A DNA stretch of 39,661 nt from an uncultured Lysobacteraceae bacterium (GTDB lineage Bacteria; Pseudomonadota; Gammaproteobacteria; Xanthomonadales; Xanthomonadaceae): assembly GCA_937897645.1 (NCBI GenBank), contig CALCNV010000096.1:1-39661 (forward strand). Direction: 5' to 3'. Below are positions 8,513 to 16,437 of this stretch, piece after piece (positions within the stretch are counted from its first letter, which is position 1; every line of letters begins with the position of its first letter). The notes beneath the pieces were generated by a model. That model ran no database searches, was not told the origin of the DNA, and saw nothing but the letters and a program-made list of their open reading frames with translations. The position numbers and the translations under genes are program-made.

Positions 8513-9098
8513 AGCGGGCGCGGCCCAGGTCGATGCGGGCTGGATCCTGCAAGCATTGGCGCAGCCCGCACCCATGCGCACCGATTTCGTCGAGCTGCGC
8601 GGCTCGCCCCTGCTGAAGAAGCCGCTGCGCATCGAAGGCCAGTACCAGCGCCCCGACGCCGCCACGCTGGTGCGCGAGGTGCGTTCGCCCTACCTCGAAA
8701 CCACCACCTTGCGCCAAGGCCAGGCCAGCATCGTGCGTCCCGGCAAGCCGCCGCGCAGCTTCGCGCTGTCGCGGGTGCCGGAACTGGCGCAGCTTCAGGC
8801 GAGCTTCGGCGCGCTGCTGTCCGGTGATCGCATGCAGCTTGAAAAGCAATACCGGCTTGCACCCCAAGGCACGCGCGCGCAGTGGACGCTGGTGCTGACG
8901 CCGCTGGATGTAAAACTGAAGGGAACACTGCGCGACATCACCCTGCACGGTCGCGATGACGAGCTGCGTTGCATCGAAACCCGTCCGGCCAAGGGCGACC
9001 TGCAGCGCACCCTGCTGGGCACCGCCGCGAAATCCGCCAGCGGCGCGCAGACGGCTGACGCACTCGCCAGCCTGTGTCGCGCGACCGGCACGCCTTGA
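8403..9098 (+). CDS. LolA-related periplasmic carrier (ApeL-like)
   Basis: This 231-residue LolA-related protein is expected to bind a hydrophobic polyene or lipid in the periplasm and carry it to the outer membrane. The N-terminus has a basic n-region (HPRSTRR), a hydrophobic core (PMLMLLCSAALP) and a probable cleavage after RAAAA. The mature part reads WILQALAQPAPMRTDFVELRGSPLL, typical of LolA-like folds. The ATG at 8403 lies 110 bp inside the acyltransferase gene in a different frame and follows GGGGTAGTGAAG; an alternative ATG at 8457 would lose the basic n-region. The stop overlaps the exporter start as TGATG. Carrier and MMPL exporter next to each other are the hallmark transport pair of aryl polyene clusters. 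Confidence 0.82.
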   Translation: MKAARHPRSTRRASWPWIMPMLMLLCSAALPRAAAAEAGAAQVDAGWILQALAQPAPMRTDFVELRGSPLLKKPLRIEGQYQRPDAATLVREVRSPYLETTTLRQGQASIVRPGKPPRSFALSRVPELAQLQASFGALLSGDRMQLEKQYRLAPQGTRAQWTLVLTPLDVKLKGTLRDITLHGRDDELRCIETRPAKGDLQRTLLGTAAKSASGAQTADALASLCRATGTP

Positions 9099-11464
9099 TG
9101 GATTTTTCGCCACGCCGCCGCATCGCGTTGGCCTTGTTGTGGCTGGCCGTGCTGGCGCTGGCCGGCTGGGCCATTTCGCAACGGCTGCAACTCAGCGGCG
9201 ACTTGCGCAAGTTCATGCCCGCCGCGCAGACACCGGCGCAGAAACTGCTGATCGATGAACTCGGCGAAGGCCCGGGCTCGCGCCTGTTGCTGATGTCGAT
9301 CGCAGGCAGTGATGCAGCCACCCTGGCATCGCAGTCGCAGGCCTTGCGCGTGGCGCTGGCGGCGCGACCCGAGTTCGAACTGGTCGCCAATGGCGGCGAT
9401 GCCAGCCTGGATGCGATCCCTGAGCGCCTGCGCCCGTATCGTTACCTGCTGACGGACACCTTCGATGCGCAGCCTGTTTCGGAACAATTCCTGCGCGAGG
9501 AACTGGAGGCCCGCATGCAGGACCTCGGCTCGCCCGCCGCGTCATTGATCGAGCCCTTGCTGCCTTCGGATCCCACCCTGGAAATCCTGAAGCTGGCCGA
9601 ACGCTGGCAGCCCGCCAATGCGCCGCAGCGCCTGCACGACGTGTGGTTCGACCGTGCTGGCGAAAAGGCATTGCTCGTCGCGCAAACGCGAGCGGCCGGG
9701 TTTGATCCCACCGGGCAGCAAGCGGCGGTCGATGCGATCCATGCCGATTTCGAAGCCGCCGTCGCGGGCAGTGACAGCACGCTCGTGCTTACCGGGCCCG
9801 GCGCGTTCTCGGTGGAAATCGGCGGGCGCACCGCGGCGGAAGCGCAGTGGATCGGCATGGTCGACAGCATCGGCCTGATCTTCCTGCTGTGGGTGGCGTA
9901 CCGCAGTTGGAAAATGCCGATCCTGGGCGCGTTGCCGCTGCTCACTGCCGGCCTGGCCGGATTGGGTGCGGTGGCCATGCTGTTCGACGGCGTGCACGGC
10001 ATCACGGTCGCATTCGGCTTCACCCTGATCGGCGTGGTGCAGGATTACCCGATCCATCTTTTCAGCCACCAGCGTCCCGGCATTTCGCCGTGGGACAACG
10101 CGCGCGCGCTGTGGCCGACGCTCGCGACGGGCGTGGTGTCCACCTGCATCGCCTACGTGACCTTCATGTTCTCCGGCGTGGATGGCCTGCAGCAGTTGGC
10201 GGTGTTCACCATCGCCGGCCTCGCCGCCGCCGCGCTGAGCACGCGTTTCCTGTTGCCTGCATTGATCGACCCGGCCCCGCGTGATTTCGCCGATTCGCTC
10301 GTGCTCGCGTCCTGGTGGGAACGCATCGCCCGACTGCCGCGGCCGAAGTGGTCACTCGCCATCGCCGCCGCGATTGCAGTGGGCGTGATCGCATTCGCGC
10401 CCGGCGCCTTCTGGCAGAACGACCTGTCCAAGCTGACGCCGGTTCCCACCGATGCGCTGGCCCGGGATGCGGTATTACGTGATGAACTGGGCGCGCCGGA
10501 CGTGCGCTACGTGCTCACGCTCACTGGCAAGACCGAAGAGGAAGTCTTGCAGGCTTCGGAACGGCTGCGTCCTGCGCTTGATACCTTGGTGAAAGACGGC
10601 GCGCTGGACGGGTATGACCTGGCTGCACGCTATTTGCCCAGCGCTGCCGTGCAGCGCGCACGCCAGGCCGCGCTTCCAGATGAAGCATCGATGCAATCCC
10701 TGTTGTCCACGGCGCTGTCCGGCACGCCGTTCAATGACGATGCGTTTGCGCCGTTCCTCGCCGACATGAGTAGTGCACGCGATGCCGCGCCGCTCACCCG
10801 GGCCGACCTGCAGGGCACGCCCTTGGCCGCGAGTGTCGCCGGCCTGCTGCTGTCCGGCGGCGACCACGTGACGGCGCTGGTGTCGTTGAACGGAATGCAG
10901 GATGCCGCCGCCATTGCACGCGTCGCCGAGCAAAATGGTGCGCAACTGCTGGACATGAAGGACGCATCGGAATCCCTGGTCGCGGCGTATCGCGGTCGCG
11001 TACTGGCCGCGCTGGGCGTTGCCGCGCTGCTGCTCATCGCCACCGTGTGGATCGCGCTGCGCCAGCCGCGACGCGTATTGCGCGTGTTGCTGCCGATGGC
11101 GCTGACCACGCTGCTGATCCTGGCGGTGCTGCGTGGCTTCGGCGTGGAATTGAACCTGTTCCACCTGGTGGCCTTGATCCTCGCCGCCGGCCTGGGGCTC
11201 GACTACGCACTGTTCTTCGACCACGCGGGCGATGATCGTGATGACCAGTTGCGCACCCTGCATGCCCTGGTCGTGTGCAGCCTGATGACCTTGCTGGTGT
11301 TCAGCCTGCTGGCCCTGTCGTCGATCCCGGTGTTGCGCGCGATCGGCAGCACGGTCGCAATCGGCGTGCTGGGCAATTTCGTATTGGCATTGCTGGTGTC
11401 GCGACAGGTCGTACCTGGACGCGAGCAGTCTGATCCAGAGCACGCTGATCCGGAGCAGGCATGA
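9098..11464 (+). CDS. MMPL/RND-superfamily exporter (ApeM-like)
   Basis: This 788-residue inner-membrane exporter of the RND superfamily (COG4258) is predicted to extract the aryl polyene conjugate from the inner membrane and pass it to the LolA-like carrier. There is one N-terminal membrane helix (residues about 10-30), a large periplasmic loop to about 250, then a five-helix bundle. The second half repeats this layout (helix near 430, loop, bundle from about 640). Acidic residues in the bundles, in GVVQDYPIHLFSH and GLDYALFFDH, match the intramembrane Asp positions used for proton coupling. The ATG at 9098 shares one base with the previous stop (TGATG). The 3' end overlaps the next gene by ATGA at 11461-11464. 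Confidence 0.88.
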   Translation: MDFSPRRRIALALLWLAVLALAGWAISQRLQLSGDLRKFMPAAQTPAQKLLIDELGEGPGSRLLLMSIAGSDAATLASQSQALRVALAARPEFELVANGGDASLDAIPERLRPYRYLLTDTFDAQPVSEQFLREELEARMQDLGSPAASLIEPLLPSDPTLEILKLAERWQPANAPQRLHDVWFDRAGEKALLVAQTRAAGFDPTGQQAAVDAIHADFEAAVAGSDSTLVLTGPGAFSVEIGGRTAAEAQWIGMVDSIGLIFLLWVAYRSWKMPILGALPLLTAGLAGLGAVAMLFDGVHGITVAFGFTLIGVVQDYPIHLFSHQRPGISPWDNARALWPTLATGVVSTCIAYVTFMFSGVDGLQQLAVFTIAGLAAAALSTRFLLPALIDPAPRDFADSLVLASWWERIARLPRPKWSLAIAAAIAVGVIAFAPGAFWQNDLSKLTPVPTDALARDAVLRDELGAPDVRYVLTLTGKTEEEVLQASERLRPALDTLVKDGALDGYDLAARYLPSAAVQRARQAALPDEASMQSLLSTALSGTPFNDDAFAPFLADMSSARDAAPLTRADLQGTPLAASVAGLLLSGGDHVTALVSLNGMQDAAAIARVAEQNGAQLLDMKDASESLVAAYRGRVLAALGVAALLLIATVWIALRQPRRVLRVLLPMALTTLLILAVLRGFGVELNLFHLVALILAAGLGLDYALFFDHAGDDRDDQLRTLHALVVCSLMTLLVFSLLALSSIPVLRAIGSTVAIGVLGNFVLALLVSRQVVPGREQSDPEHADPEQA

Positions 11465-11889
11465 TCACGCGCGACGAAATCGAAGCCATGATCCCGCACA
11501 AGGGCAGTATGTGCCTGTGGGAGGGCGTGACGGCATGGGATGCACGGCGCATCCGGCTCATCGCCACGCGCCATGCTGATCCCGGGCATCCGCTGCGTTC
11601 GCAGGGCCGGCTGCACGCGATCCATCTGTGCGAGTACGGGGCGCAGGCGATGGCCGTGCATGGCGGGCTGCGTTCTCGCGACACGGGCATGCAAGCACCA
11701 CCGGGCTTGCTGGTCGCGCTGCGCGGCGTGCAGCTGCATTGTTCGCGCATCGATGCTCTTGCCGGGGAATTGGAATGCGAAGCGGAAGTATTGGTGGAAG
11801 CGGAAGGCAGCCAGCAATACGGCTTCCGCATCTCCCATGCCGGCGCGCTGCTGGCCGAAGGCCGCGCTGCGGTCATGCTGCAACGGTAG
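11461..11889 (+). CDS. Second hotdog 3-hydroxyacyl-ACP dehydratase (ApeP-like, COG4706)
   Basis: This 142-residue hotdog protein has the characteristic MIPHKGSMCLWEGV start of ApeP-type dehydratases and a central LHAIHLCEYGAQAMAVHGGL helix. In E. coli-type clusters ApeP and ApeI are distinct dehydratases for the elongating polyene; the same division is likely here. The start overlaps the exporter stop by four bases. Its stop codon TAG (11887-11889) lies inside the GTAG head of the palindromic element at 11886-11963, so the element sets the end of this reading frame. The element separates it from the ketoreductase gene, the only long break in the distal half of the operon. Confidence 0.85.
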   Translation: MITRDEIEAMIPHKGSMCLWEGVTAWDARRIRLIATRHADPGHPLRSQGRLHAIHLCEYGAQAMAVHGGLRSRDTGMQAPPGLLVALRGVQLHCSRIDALAGELECEAEVLVEAEGSQQYGFRISHAGALLAEGRAAVMLQR

Positions 11890-11963
11890 GAGCGCCCCAT
11901 GGGCGCGAGCTTTTGATCCTGGCACGAAAGGGCGAAAAGCTCGCGCCCATGGGGCGCTCCTAC
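11886..11963. repeat. GTAG-headed REP hairpin, core GCGCCCCATGGGCGC
   Basis: Two perfect 29-base arms (11886-11914 and 11935-11963) read GTAGGAGCGCCCC... and its complement, with a 20-base loop. The arms contain a shorter palindrome GCGCCCATGGG(C). The first arm supplies the stop codon of the dehydratase gene. It lies inside an operon, so it could stabilise or attenuate the polycistronic mRNA. Confidence 0.85.
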
Positions 11964-12010
11964 GGATTAGGTTGCGTGTGATGTTTCATTGCATTGGTTA
12001 GGATGGCCGC

Positions 12011-12745
12011 ATGACTACGACTTCTCCCAAACGCGCGCTGGTTACTGGCGGTAGCGGCGACCTCGGCGGCGCCATCTGTCGCCAGCTCGCTGGTGACGGC
12101 CTGCATGTCATCGTCCATGCGAACGGCAACCTCACGCGCGCCGAAGCGGTGGTGGCCGATATCCGTTCCGCGGGCGGCAGCGCGGAGGCGGTCGCGTTCG
12201 ATGTCGCAGACGCCAATGCGTCGCGCACGGCCATCGATATGCTGCTGCAGGGCGGACCCATCCAGGTCGTCGTCAACAACGCGGGCATCCACGATGACGC
12301 ACCCATGGCGGGTATGTCGGATGCGCAGTGGAAGCGCGTGATCGATGTGTCACTGCACGGCTTCTTCCACGTCACCCAGCCCTTGCTGTTGCCGATGGCG
12401 CGCACGCGCTGGGGCCGCATTGTCAGCGTGTCGTCGGTCGCTGCCGTGCTGGGCAACCGCGGGCAGGCAAACTATGCGGCGGCCAAGGCCGGCTTGCATG
12501 GTGCGTCGAAGTCACTGGCGCGGGAAATGGCGTCGCGCAACATCACCGTCAACGTGGTCGCGCCCGGCGTGATCGAAGGCAGCATGGCCAACGATGCATT
12601 CCCGCTGGAATCGATCAAGCAGATCGTGCCGGCAGGGCGTGCGGGCAAGCCGGAAGAAGTCGCGGCGCTGGTGGGGTTCCTGTGCAGCGTGCAGGCAGGC
12701 TACATTAACGGACAAGTGATCGGCATAGACGGGGGAATGAGCTAG
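12011..12745 (+). CDS. FabG-like 3-oxoacyl-ACP reductase (SDR; ApeQ-like)
   Basis: This 244-residue short-chain dehydrogenase/reductase has the cofactor motif TGGSGDLG at residues 12-19, NNAG at 89-92, active serine in SVSSV (139-143) and the catalytic pair Y155/K159 in YAAAK. It should reduce the 3-keto group of each elongated ACP intermediate with NADPH before dehydration. IDGGMS at the C-terminus is typical of FabG. It is preceded by the REP hairpin 11886-11963 and followed by 39 bp to the next gene. Its assignment to pigment synthesis rather than primary fatty acid synthesis rests on the surrounding cluster. Confidence 0.9.
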   Translation: MTTTSPKRALVTGGSGDLGGAICRQLAGDGLHVIVHANGNLTRAEAVVADIRSAGGSAEAVAFDVADANASRTAIDMLLQGGPIQVVVNNAGIHDDAPMAGMSDAQWKRVIDVSLHGFFHVTQPLLLPMARTRWGRIVSVSSVAAVLGNRGQANYAAAKAGLHGASKSLAREMASRNITVNVVAPGVIEGSMANDAFPLESIKQIVPAGRAGKPEEVAALVGFLCSVQAGYINGQVIGIDGGMS

Positions 12746-12784
12746 TCGCCGGCGCTTCACATCAACAGGGAAGGGGAAAGCAAA

Positions 12785-13378
12785 GTGATCAAGCAAGGCA
12801 TGGCGGTATGTGTACTCATGTTGGCGATGCCAGTCGCGATGGCCGCCAAGGTCGCGCAACCGGCCGAAGATGCGAAGAACCCACCACCGGCAGTGGCGTT
12901 GAATACCTACCAGCGGTTCGAGATCGCGCCAATCGGCATCATCGCTCCGTTCGCGGGACAGAAGGGCAACGAAGTAGCGCGCGAGCGCCTGCAGTTGAAC
13001 CTTGACGAGCGCGCCAATCCGCTCCTGAAGGAATGGAATGCAGCGCCCGCTGGTGATTCACCACGCACCTTGAAGATAACGCCGGAGATCCGTGACATCC
13101 GCTTCATCACGGGCGGCAAGCGATTCTTCGCGGGTGCGTTTGCCGGCGACTCGGCAGTGCGGATGGCAATGAAGTTGACCGATGCAGAGACTGGCGAGGT
13201 GATTGCCGAACCCGAGTTCTACCAGCACGCCAACGCCATGGGCGCAACGTATTCGTTCGGCGCCACCGACAAGACCATGTTGATCCGAATCACCAACATG
13301 GCTACCGAATACCTGCGCAGCAACTATGCACAGGCGGTCGGAAGCGCAGTCAGCGTGGCGCCGGACATCGAGAACTGA
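12785..13378 (+). CDS. Secreted protein of unknown function (DUF4410-like)
   Basis: This 197-residue protein starts at a GTG (12785) preceded by a strong AAGGGGAAAG ribosome binding site. A signal peptide (MIKQGMAVCVLMLAMPVAMAA) is followed by a mature part with YQRFEIAPIGIIAPF, PEIRDIRFITGGKRFFAGAFAGDSAV and MKLTDAETGEVIAEPEFYQHA. The pattern resembles DUF4410 envelope proteins, which read GxGxGxA followed by TGEVI; the match is by eye and tentative. No cysteine follows the signal peptide, so it is probably not a lipoprotein. It closes the + operon 39 bp after the ketoreductase and may serve pigment anchoring or envelope export, but nothing in the sequence proves this. Confidence 0.6.
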   Translation: MIKQGMAVCVLMLAMPVAMAAKVAQPAEDAKNPPPAVALNTYQRFEIAPIGIIAPFAGQKGNEVARERLQLNLDERANPLLKEWNAAPAGDSPRTLKITPEIRDIRFITGGKRFFAGAFAGDSAVRMAMKLTDAETGEVIAEPEFYQHANAMGATYSFGATDKTMLIRITNMATEYLRSNYAQAVGSAVSVAPDIEN

Positions 13379-13400
13379 CATCACTCTACGAAATTGAGTC

Positions 13401-13427
13401 GTCATCCCGGCGAACGCCGGGACCCAG
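13401..13427. repeat. Palindrome copy A, GTCATCCCGGCGAACGCCGGGA family
   Basis: An imperfect palindrome with CCCGGCG and CGCCGGG arms lies directly after the decayed GIY-YIG copy. The same unit recurs at 13568-13592 and, inverted, at 13904-13931. A variant with compensating changes occurs at 25883-25988. Confidence 0.8.
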
Positions 13428-13430
13428 CTG

Positions 13431-13523
13431 CACGAGTCCGGGATATAGATCAAACCAATGAGGGTTACTTGCCTGTATCAACTTGAGCTTCCATGCTCGT
13501 TTCCCGTTGCTGATGGATTTCTG
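13431..13523 (-). pseudogene. Decayed C-terminal remnant of a GIY-YIG endonuclease-like gene
   Basis: Read on the minus strand from 13523 to 13431, 31 codons align without gaps to the last 31 residues of the intact gene at 13595-13882, with 21 identical residues, including KRAWK, LIQASNP and GLV. The stop codon position holds CAG instead of TAG, and nothing upstream of 13523 resembles the rest of the gene. Like the intact copy, the remnant is followed at its 3' side by the CCCGGCGAACGCCGGG palindrome. This is an older, truncated copy of the same gene-plus-palindrome unit. Confidence 0.8.
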
Positions 13524-13567
13524 AAGAAGTAGAAATCTTCAGGGATCAGGGAGTATTCAAAGCAATC

Positions 13568-13592
13568 GTCATCCCGGCGAACGCCGGGACCT
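13568..13592. repeat. Palindrome copy B, GTCATCCCGGCGAACGCCGGGA family
   Basis: This copy is nearly identical to 13401-13427 and abuts the stop codon of the intact GIY-YIG gene (TAG at 13597-13595). With the inverted copy at 13904-13931 it brackets that gene. Confidence 0.8.
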
Positions 13593-13594
13593 AA

Positions 13595-13882
13595 CTACAC
13601 GAGCCCGAGATATAGATCGAGCCAGTAGGGGTTACTCGCCTGGATCAGTTCCATTTTCCACGCGCGCTTCCATTCCTTGATGGCTTTCTCGCCAGCTATC
13701 GCTTCTGGCATGGTTGCGTGCGGCTCAAACCACACGAGCGTGTGAACGCGATACTTTTTTGTGAAGCCTGCAACCAGGTCCTCTCGATGCTGGAACACGC
13801 AACTGATGAGATCAGAAGTTACGCCGACATAGAGCGTGCCGTTGCGTTTGCTGGCAAGGAGGTAGACACAGGGTTGCTTCAT
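13595..13882 (-). CDS. Small GIY-YIG nuclease-superfamily protein (COG2827-type)
   Basis: This 95-residue single-domain protein has the GIY-YIG signature as VYLLASKRNGTLYVGVTSDL (residues 6-25) and the distal GEKAIKEWKRAWKMELI region holding the metal-binding Glu. The arginine normally found in the following helix (RVWQHK type) is replaced by Cys28 in SCVFQHRE, so nuclease activity may be weakened or lost. Such mini-genes are common stand-alone genes in Proteobacteria and their function is not settled. The gene is bracketed by inverted palindromes and sits at the convergent junction of two pigment operons, as if inserted there. A decayed copy lies just downstream of its 3' end. Confidence 0.85.
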   Translation of the reverse strand: MKQPCVYLLASKRNGTLYVGVTSDLISCVFQHREDLVAGFTKKYRVHTLVWFEPHATMPEAIAGEKAIKEWKRAWKMELIQASNPYWLDLYLGLV

Positions 13883-13903
13883 GGACTTCCTTGTCCTGGA
13901 GTT

Positions 13904-13931
13904 GGGTCCCGGCTTTCGCCGGGATGACGAC
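13904..13931. repeat. Palindrome copy C (inverted), CCCGGCTTTCGCCGGGATGAC
   Basis: This is the inverse of copies A and B with a slightly different loop (TTTC). It lies just upstream of the GIY-YIG start and completes an inverted pair around that gene. Confidence 0.78.
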
Positions 13932-13993
13932 TTAGAATTTATCGGCCGCTTCAGGAGCGGTTAGCACAGGCATATTGGCTTTCCACTACAGGC

Positions 13994-15613
13994 TCAAGCA
14001 GCGTCGGCGTACCACTGGGAAGCGAGTGAGAGTGGTGTGCTCGCGCCCTCCGCGAGCAACGCATCCAGCCCATGCCCATCGATGCCGCCATGCTCCGCGC
14101 GTGCACGCGCCAGCACTTCGCTCGCCAGCCATTCCATGCGATCCACGTTGTCGCGGATGCGCGCGGCGAAGGCCTGGTCGTCCAGCTCATCCAGCAGCGC
14201 GCGGTTCATTTCCTTGAACCAGTCCACGGAGTACTGGTTGAGGAAGCGCTCGTCCGGCGTGAGTGGCGTGGTGTTGCGCTGGCCCCATTCGCGTAGCAGC
14301 GCCTGCATGCCCAGGTTCAAGTCGCGCCCACGCATGAACTGCGGGCGCAGCTTGCCCAGCAGCGCGATGTCGGTCAGGCGCTTGCCGAAGAACAGCGGGG
14401 CCAGCAGCGCCCAGTAATAGGTGTAGTCCCAGATCACCTTGACCGGCATCACCTGCGCGTCGCCGAACAGCGGGTACTGGTCCTGGTAGAGCGTCAGGGT
14501 GTTTTCGTAGAACGAGAAGTACAGCTGCTGGTAGATCTCGGCATAGGGCGCGAACGATTTCCCGGCGCGATCCTTTTCGATCAAATCGCAGATGAAGGTG
14601 TTGCTCATCGCGATGAAGTCGCTGCCCGGCGAGTAGAACGGATCGAGGAACAGCCCGGCTTCGCCGGTCAGCGCCCAACGGTCGCCGCTGAACACCTGCT
14701 TGCAGTCGTAGGAGAAGTGGCGCAGGAACAGGAAATCCTGCAGCGTGTGTTCCGGTTTTTCCAGCGAGCGCGCCACCTGCGGCTGGTGCTCGTGCAGCCA
14801 GGCCATCGCCTTCTCGTGCGTGTTCATGGTGTCCAGCGGATGCATCTTCGCGTCGCAGACGATGCCCAGCGAATGCGCGCCGCTGCTGAGCGGGATCAGC
14901 CAGAACCAGTAACCTGGCCCGCACATGTGGTTGGTGGAACGCCAGCGGTCGGGCGGCGTGCAGCGCTGCAGCCACGCGGGATCGTCCGACCACTGGTTGG
15001 GATCGACGAAACCGTCCACGCGCCACCACACGGCATTGGCGTCGTGGTCGTTGGACTTGGACAGATCCAGCTTGCGCTTGATAAGCCCGGCGCGGCCGGC
15101 GGCATCCACCACCCAGCGCGCGGACAGCGTGTGGCGTTCGCCCGCGTGTTCGAAGGTCACGCTGTGCGGTTGCGAGGACTCGTCCAGTGCAATGTCGCGC
15201 ACCACGGCCTGGTCGCGGAAATCCACGCCCAGCGCGCGCGCCTGTTCGCCCAGGAAATTCTCGAAGCGGCCACGGTCCAATTGCCACGACGGCGCCGGCA
15301 GCAGCTCGCTGACCCCGAGCTCGGTGCAACGATCGATGTCGTTGCGGCCCTCGGAGAAAAAGAAACGGAAGCCGAACTTGCGGATCTGTTCGCTTTCCAG
15401 GTGCTCGCGGAAACCCAGCACGTCCGAAAAATAATGCGCGCCGATCTCCACCGTGGATTCGCCGACCTTGAAGGCGGCTTCACGCACCGGGTGCGCGCGA
15501 CGTTCCAGCACGGTGACGGCGATGGCGGGATCACGCTGCTTCAACTGGATCGCCAGGCTCAGCCCTGCAAGTCCGCCACCCATGACCAGCACATCGGTGG
15601 TGGACTGGGTCAT
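13994..15613 (-). CDS. Flavin-dependent halogenase-family protein
   Basis: This 539-residue FAD-binding protein has GGGLAG at residues 12-17, KVGEST at 49-54, a KxGxxF lysine in KFGFRF (K79), WFWLIP (WxWxIP) at 236-241 and FLDPFYSPG (FxxPxxSxG) at 322-330. All signature motifs of flavin-dependent halogenases are therefore present. Xanthomonadins of Xanthomonas are brominated aryl polyenes, so this is a good candidate for ring or chain halogenation; substrate and halide cannot be predicted. It is the last gene of a four-gene - operon and overlaps the glycosyltransferase stop by ATGA (15610-15613). It is a paralogue of the flavoprotein at 4523-5917, longer by about 75 residues, mostly at the C-terminus. 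Confidence 0.85.
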   Translation of the reverse strand: MTQSTTDVLVMGGGLAGLSLAIQLKQRDPAIAVTVLERRAHPVREAAFKVGESTVEIGAHYFSDVLGFREHLESEQIRKFGFRFFFSEGRNDIDRCTELGVSELLPAPSWQLDRGRFENFLGEQARALGVDFRDQAVVRDIALDESSQPHSVTFEHAGERHTLSARWVVDAAGRAGLIKRKLDLSKSNDHDANAVWWRVDGFVDPNQWSDDPAWLQRCTPPDRWRSTNHMCGPGYWFWLIPLSSGAHSLGIVCDAKMHPLDTMNTHEKAMAWLHEHQPQVARSLEKPEHTLQDFLFLRHFSYDCKQVFSGDRWALTGEAGLFLDPFYSPGSDFIAMSNTFICDLIEKDRAGKSFAPYAEIYQQLYFSFYENTLTLYQDQYPLFGDAQVMPVKVIWDYTYYWALLAPLFFGKRLTDIALLGKLRPQFMRGRDLNLGMQALLREWGQRNTTPLTPDERFLNQYSVDWFKEMNRALLDELDDQAFAARIRDNVDRMEWLASEVLARARAEHGGIDGHGLDALLAEGASTPLSLASQWYADAA

Positions 15614-16437
15614 GCGGCTTTCCTGTTATCGACGACCAGTGCGGGCGAGCCGAATTCACCGCTGGGGTCATCGATGATCGGCGGGTTGGCCTGGATGCTG
15701 CGGTACACCGCAGGCAGGCCGCCATGGCGCAGCGCCTGCAGGACGATATGGCTGGTGATGCGGTACAGATCCGCGAGCGGGCGGAAATGACTGGCGCGGA
15801 ACTGTTCGTCGCACGTCGCCGAACGGTAGCGTGATTCGATCGGCACCGACACGCAGCGCGTGCCCAGCGTGCGCGCCGCCGAAATGACGACCTGTGCTTC
15901 GAATACGAAACCTTCCCCGGCGACGTCATCCAATGCGATCACCTCGGCAGGATAGAAACGTTGCCCGCTCTGGCTGTCGGCGACCTGGTAACCAGTACCC
16001 CAGGCAATGCCCCAGTCGCCAAACTCATTGGCGAGCCGGCGATGCGTCGGCTGTTGTGCGCGCTTGCGCAAGCGTGCGCCAATCACGATGCAGCCGGGGT
16101 GGCGGTTGGCTGCGTCCAGCAGGCGCGGGATGTCGGTCGCCGAATGCTGGCCGTCGCCGTCCATGGTCACCACGCCGCTGAACCCGCGTTTGCTTGCCTC
16201 GCGGAAACCGTCGCGCAGGGACGCGCCCTTGCCCATGCGCCGGGCATGGCGCAGCAGGATCACCGGCAGGTCGGCGATGCAGTCGTGGGTGCCGTCGTCG
16301 GAACCGTCATCCACCACGATGACATTGGGGCATTGGGCCAGGGCGGCCTCGACCACTTCACGGATCCGCAGCGACTCGTTCAGCGCGGGAATCAGCACCG
16401 CCACCTGGCTGCGGTCCAGACGTTTCAAACTAGTCAT
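15610..16437 (-). CDS. Family 2 glycosyltransferase (dolichol-phosphate mannosyltransferase-like)
   Basis: This 275-residue GT-A enzyme has VLIPALNES at residues 14-22, VVDDGSDDGT at 41-50 and the metal-binding DGDGQH at 93-98. No C-terminal membrane helices are evident. In aryl polyene clusters a GT2, sometimes fused to an acyltransferase (ApeJ), is thought to build the lipid-linked carrier to which the polyene is esterified; here GT and acyltransferase are separate genes. It overlaps the chain-length factor by eight bases at its start and the halogenase gene by four at its end, so all four genes of this operon are translationally linked. Sugar donor unknown. Confidence 0.88.
   Translation of the reverse strand: MTSLKRLDRSQVAVLIPALNESLRIREVVEAALAQCPNVIVVDDGSDDGTHDCIADLPVILLRHARRMGKGASLRDGFREASKRGFSGVVTMDGDGQHSATDIPRLLDAANRHPGCIVIGARLRKRAQQPTHRRLANEFGDWGIAWGTGYQVADSQSGQRFYPAEVIALDDVAGEGFVFEAQVVISAARTLGTRCVSVPIESRYRSATCDEQFRASHFRPLADLYRITSHIVLQALRHGGLPAVYRSIQANPPIIDDPSGEFGSPALVVDNRKAA

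Noticed and set aside
6218..8665. An 815-codon - strand open frame
   Set aside because: It is antisense to four well-supported pigment genes and has composition typical of shadow frames (Gln/His/Arg-rich).
13399..13931. An insertion sequence at the convergent junction
   Set aside because: No transposase and no target-site duplication is apparent. The bracketing palindromes are of a dispersed family rather than unique terminal inverted repeats.
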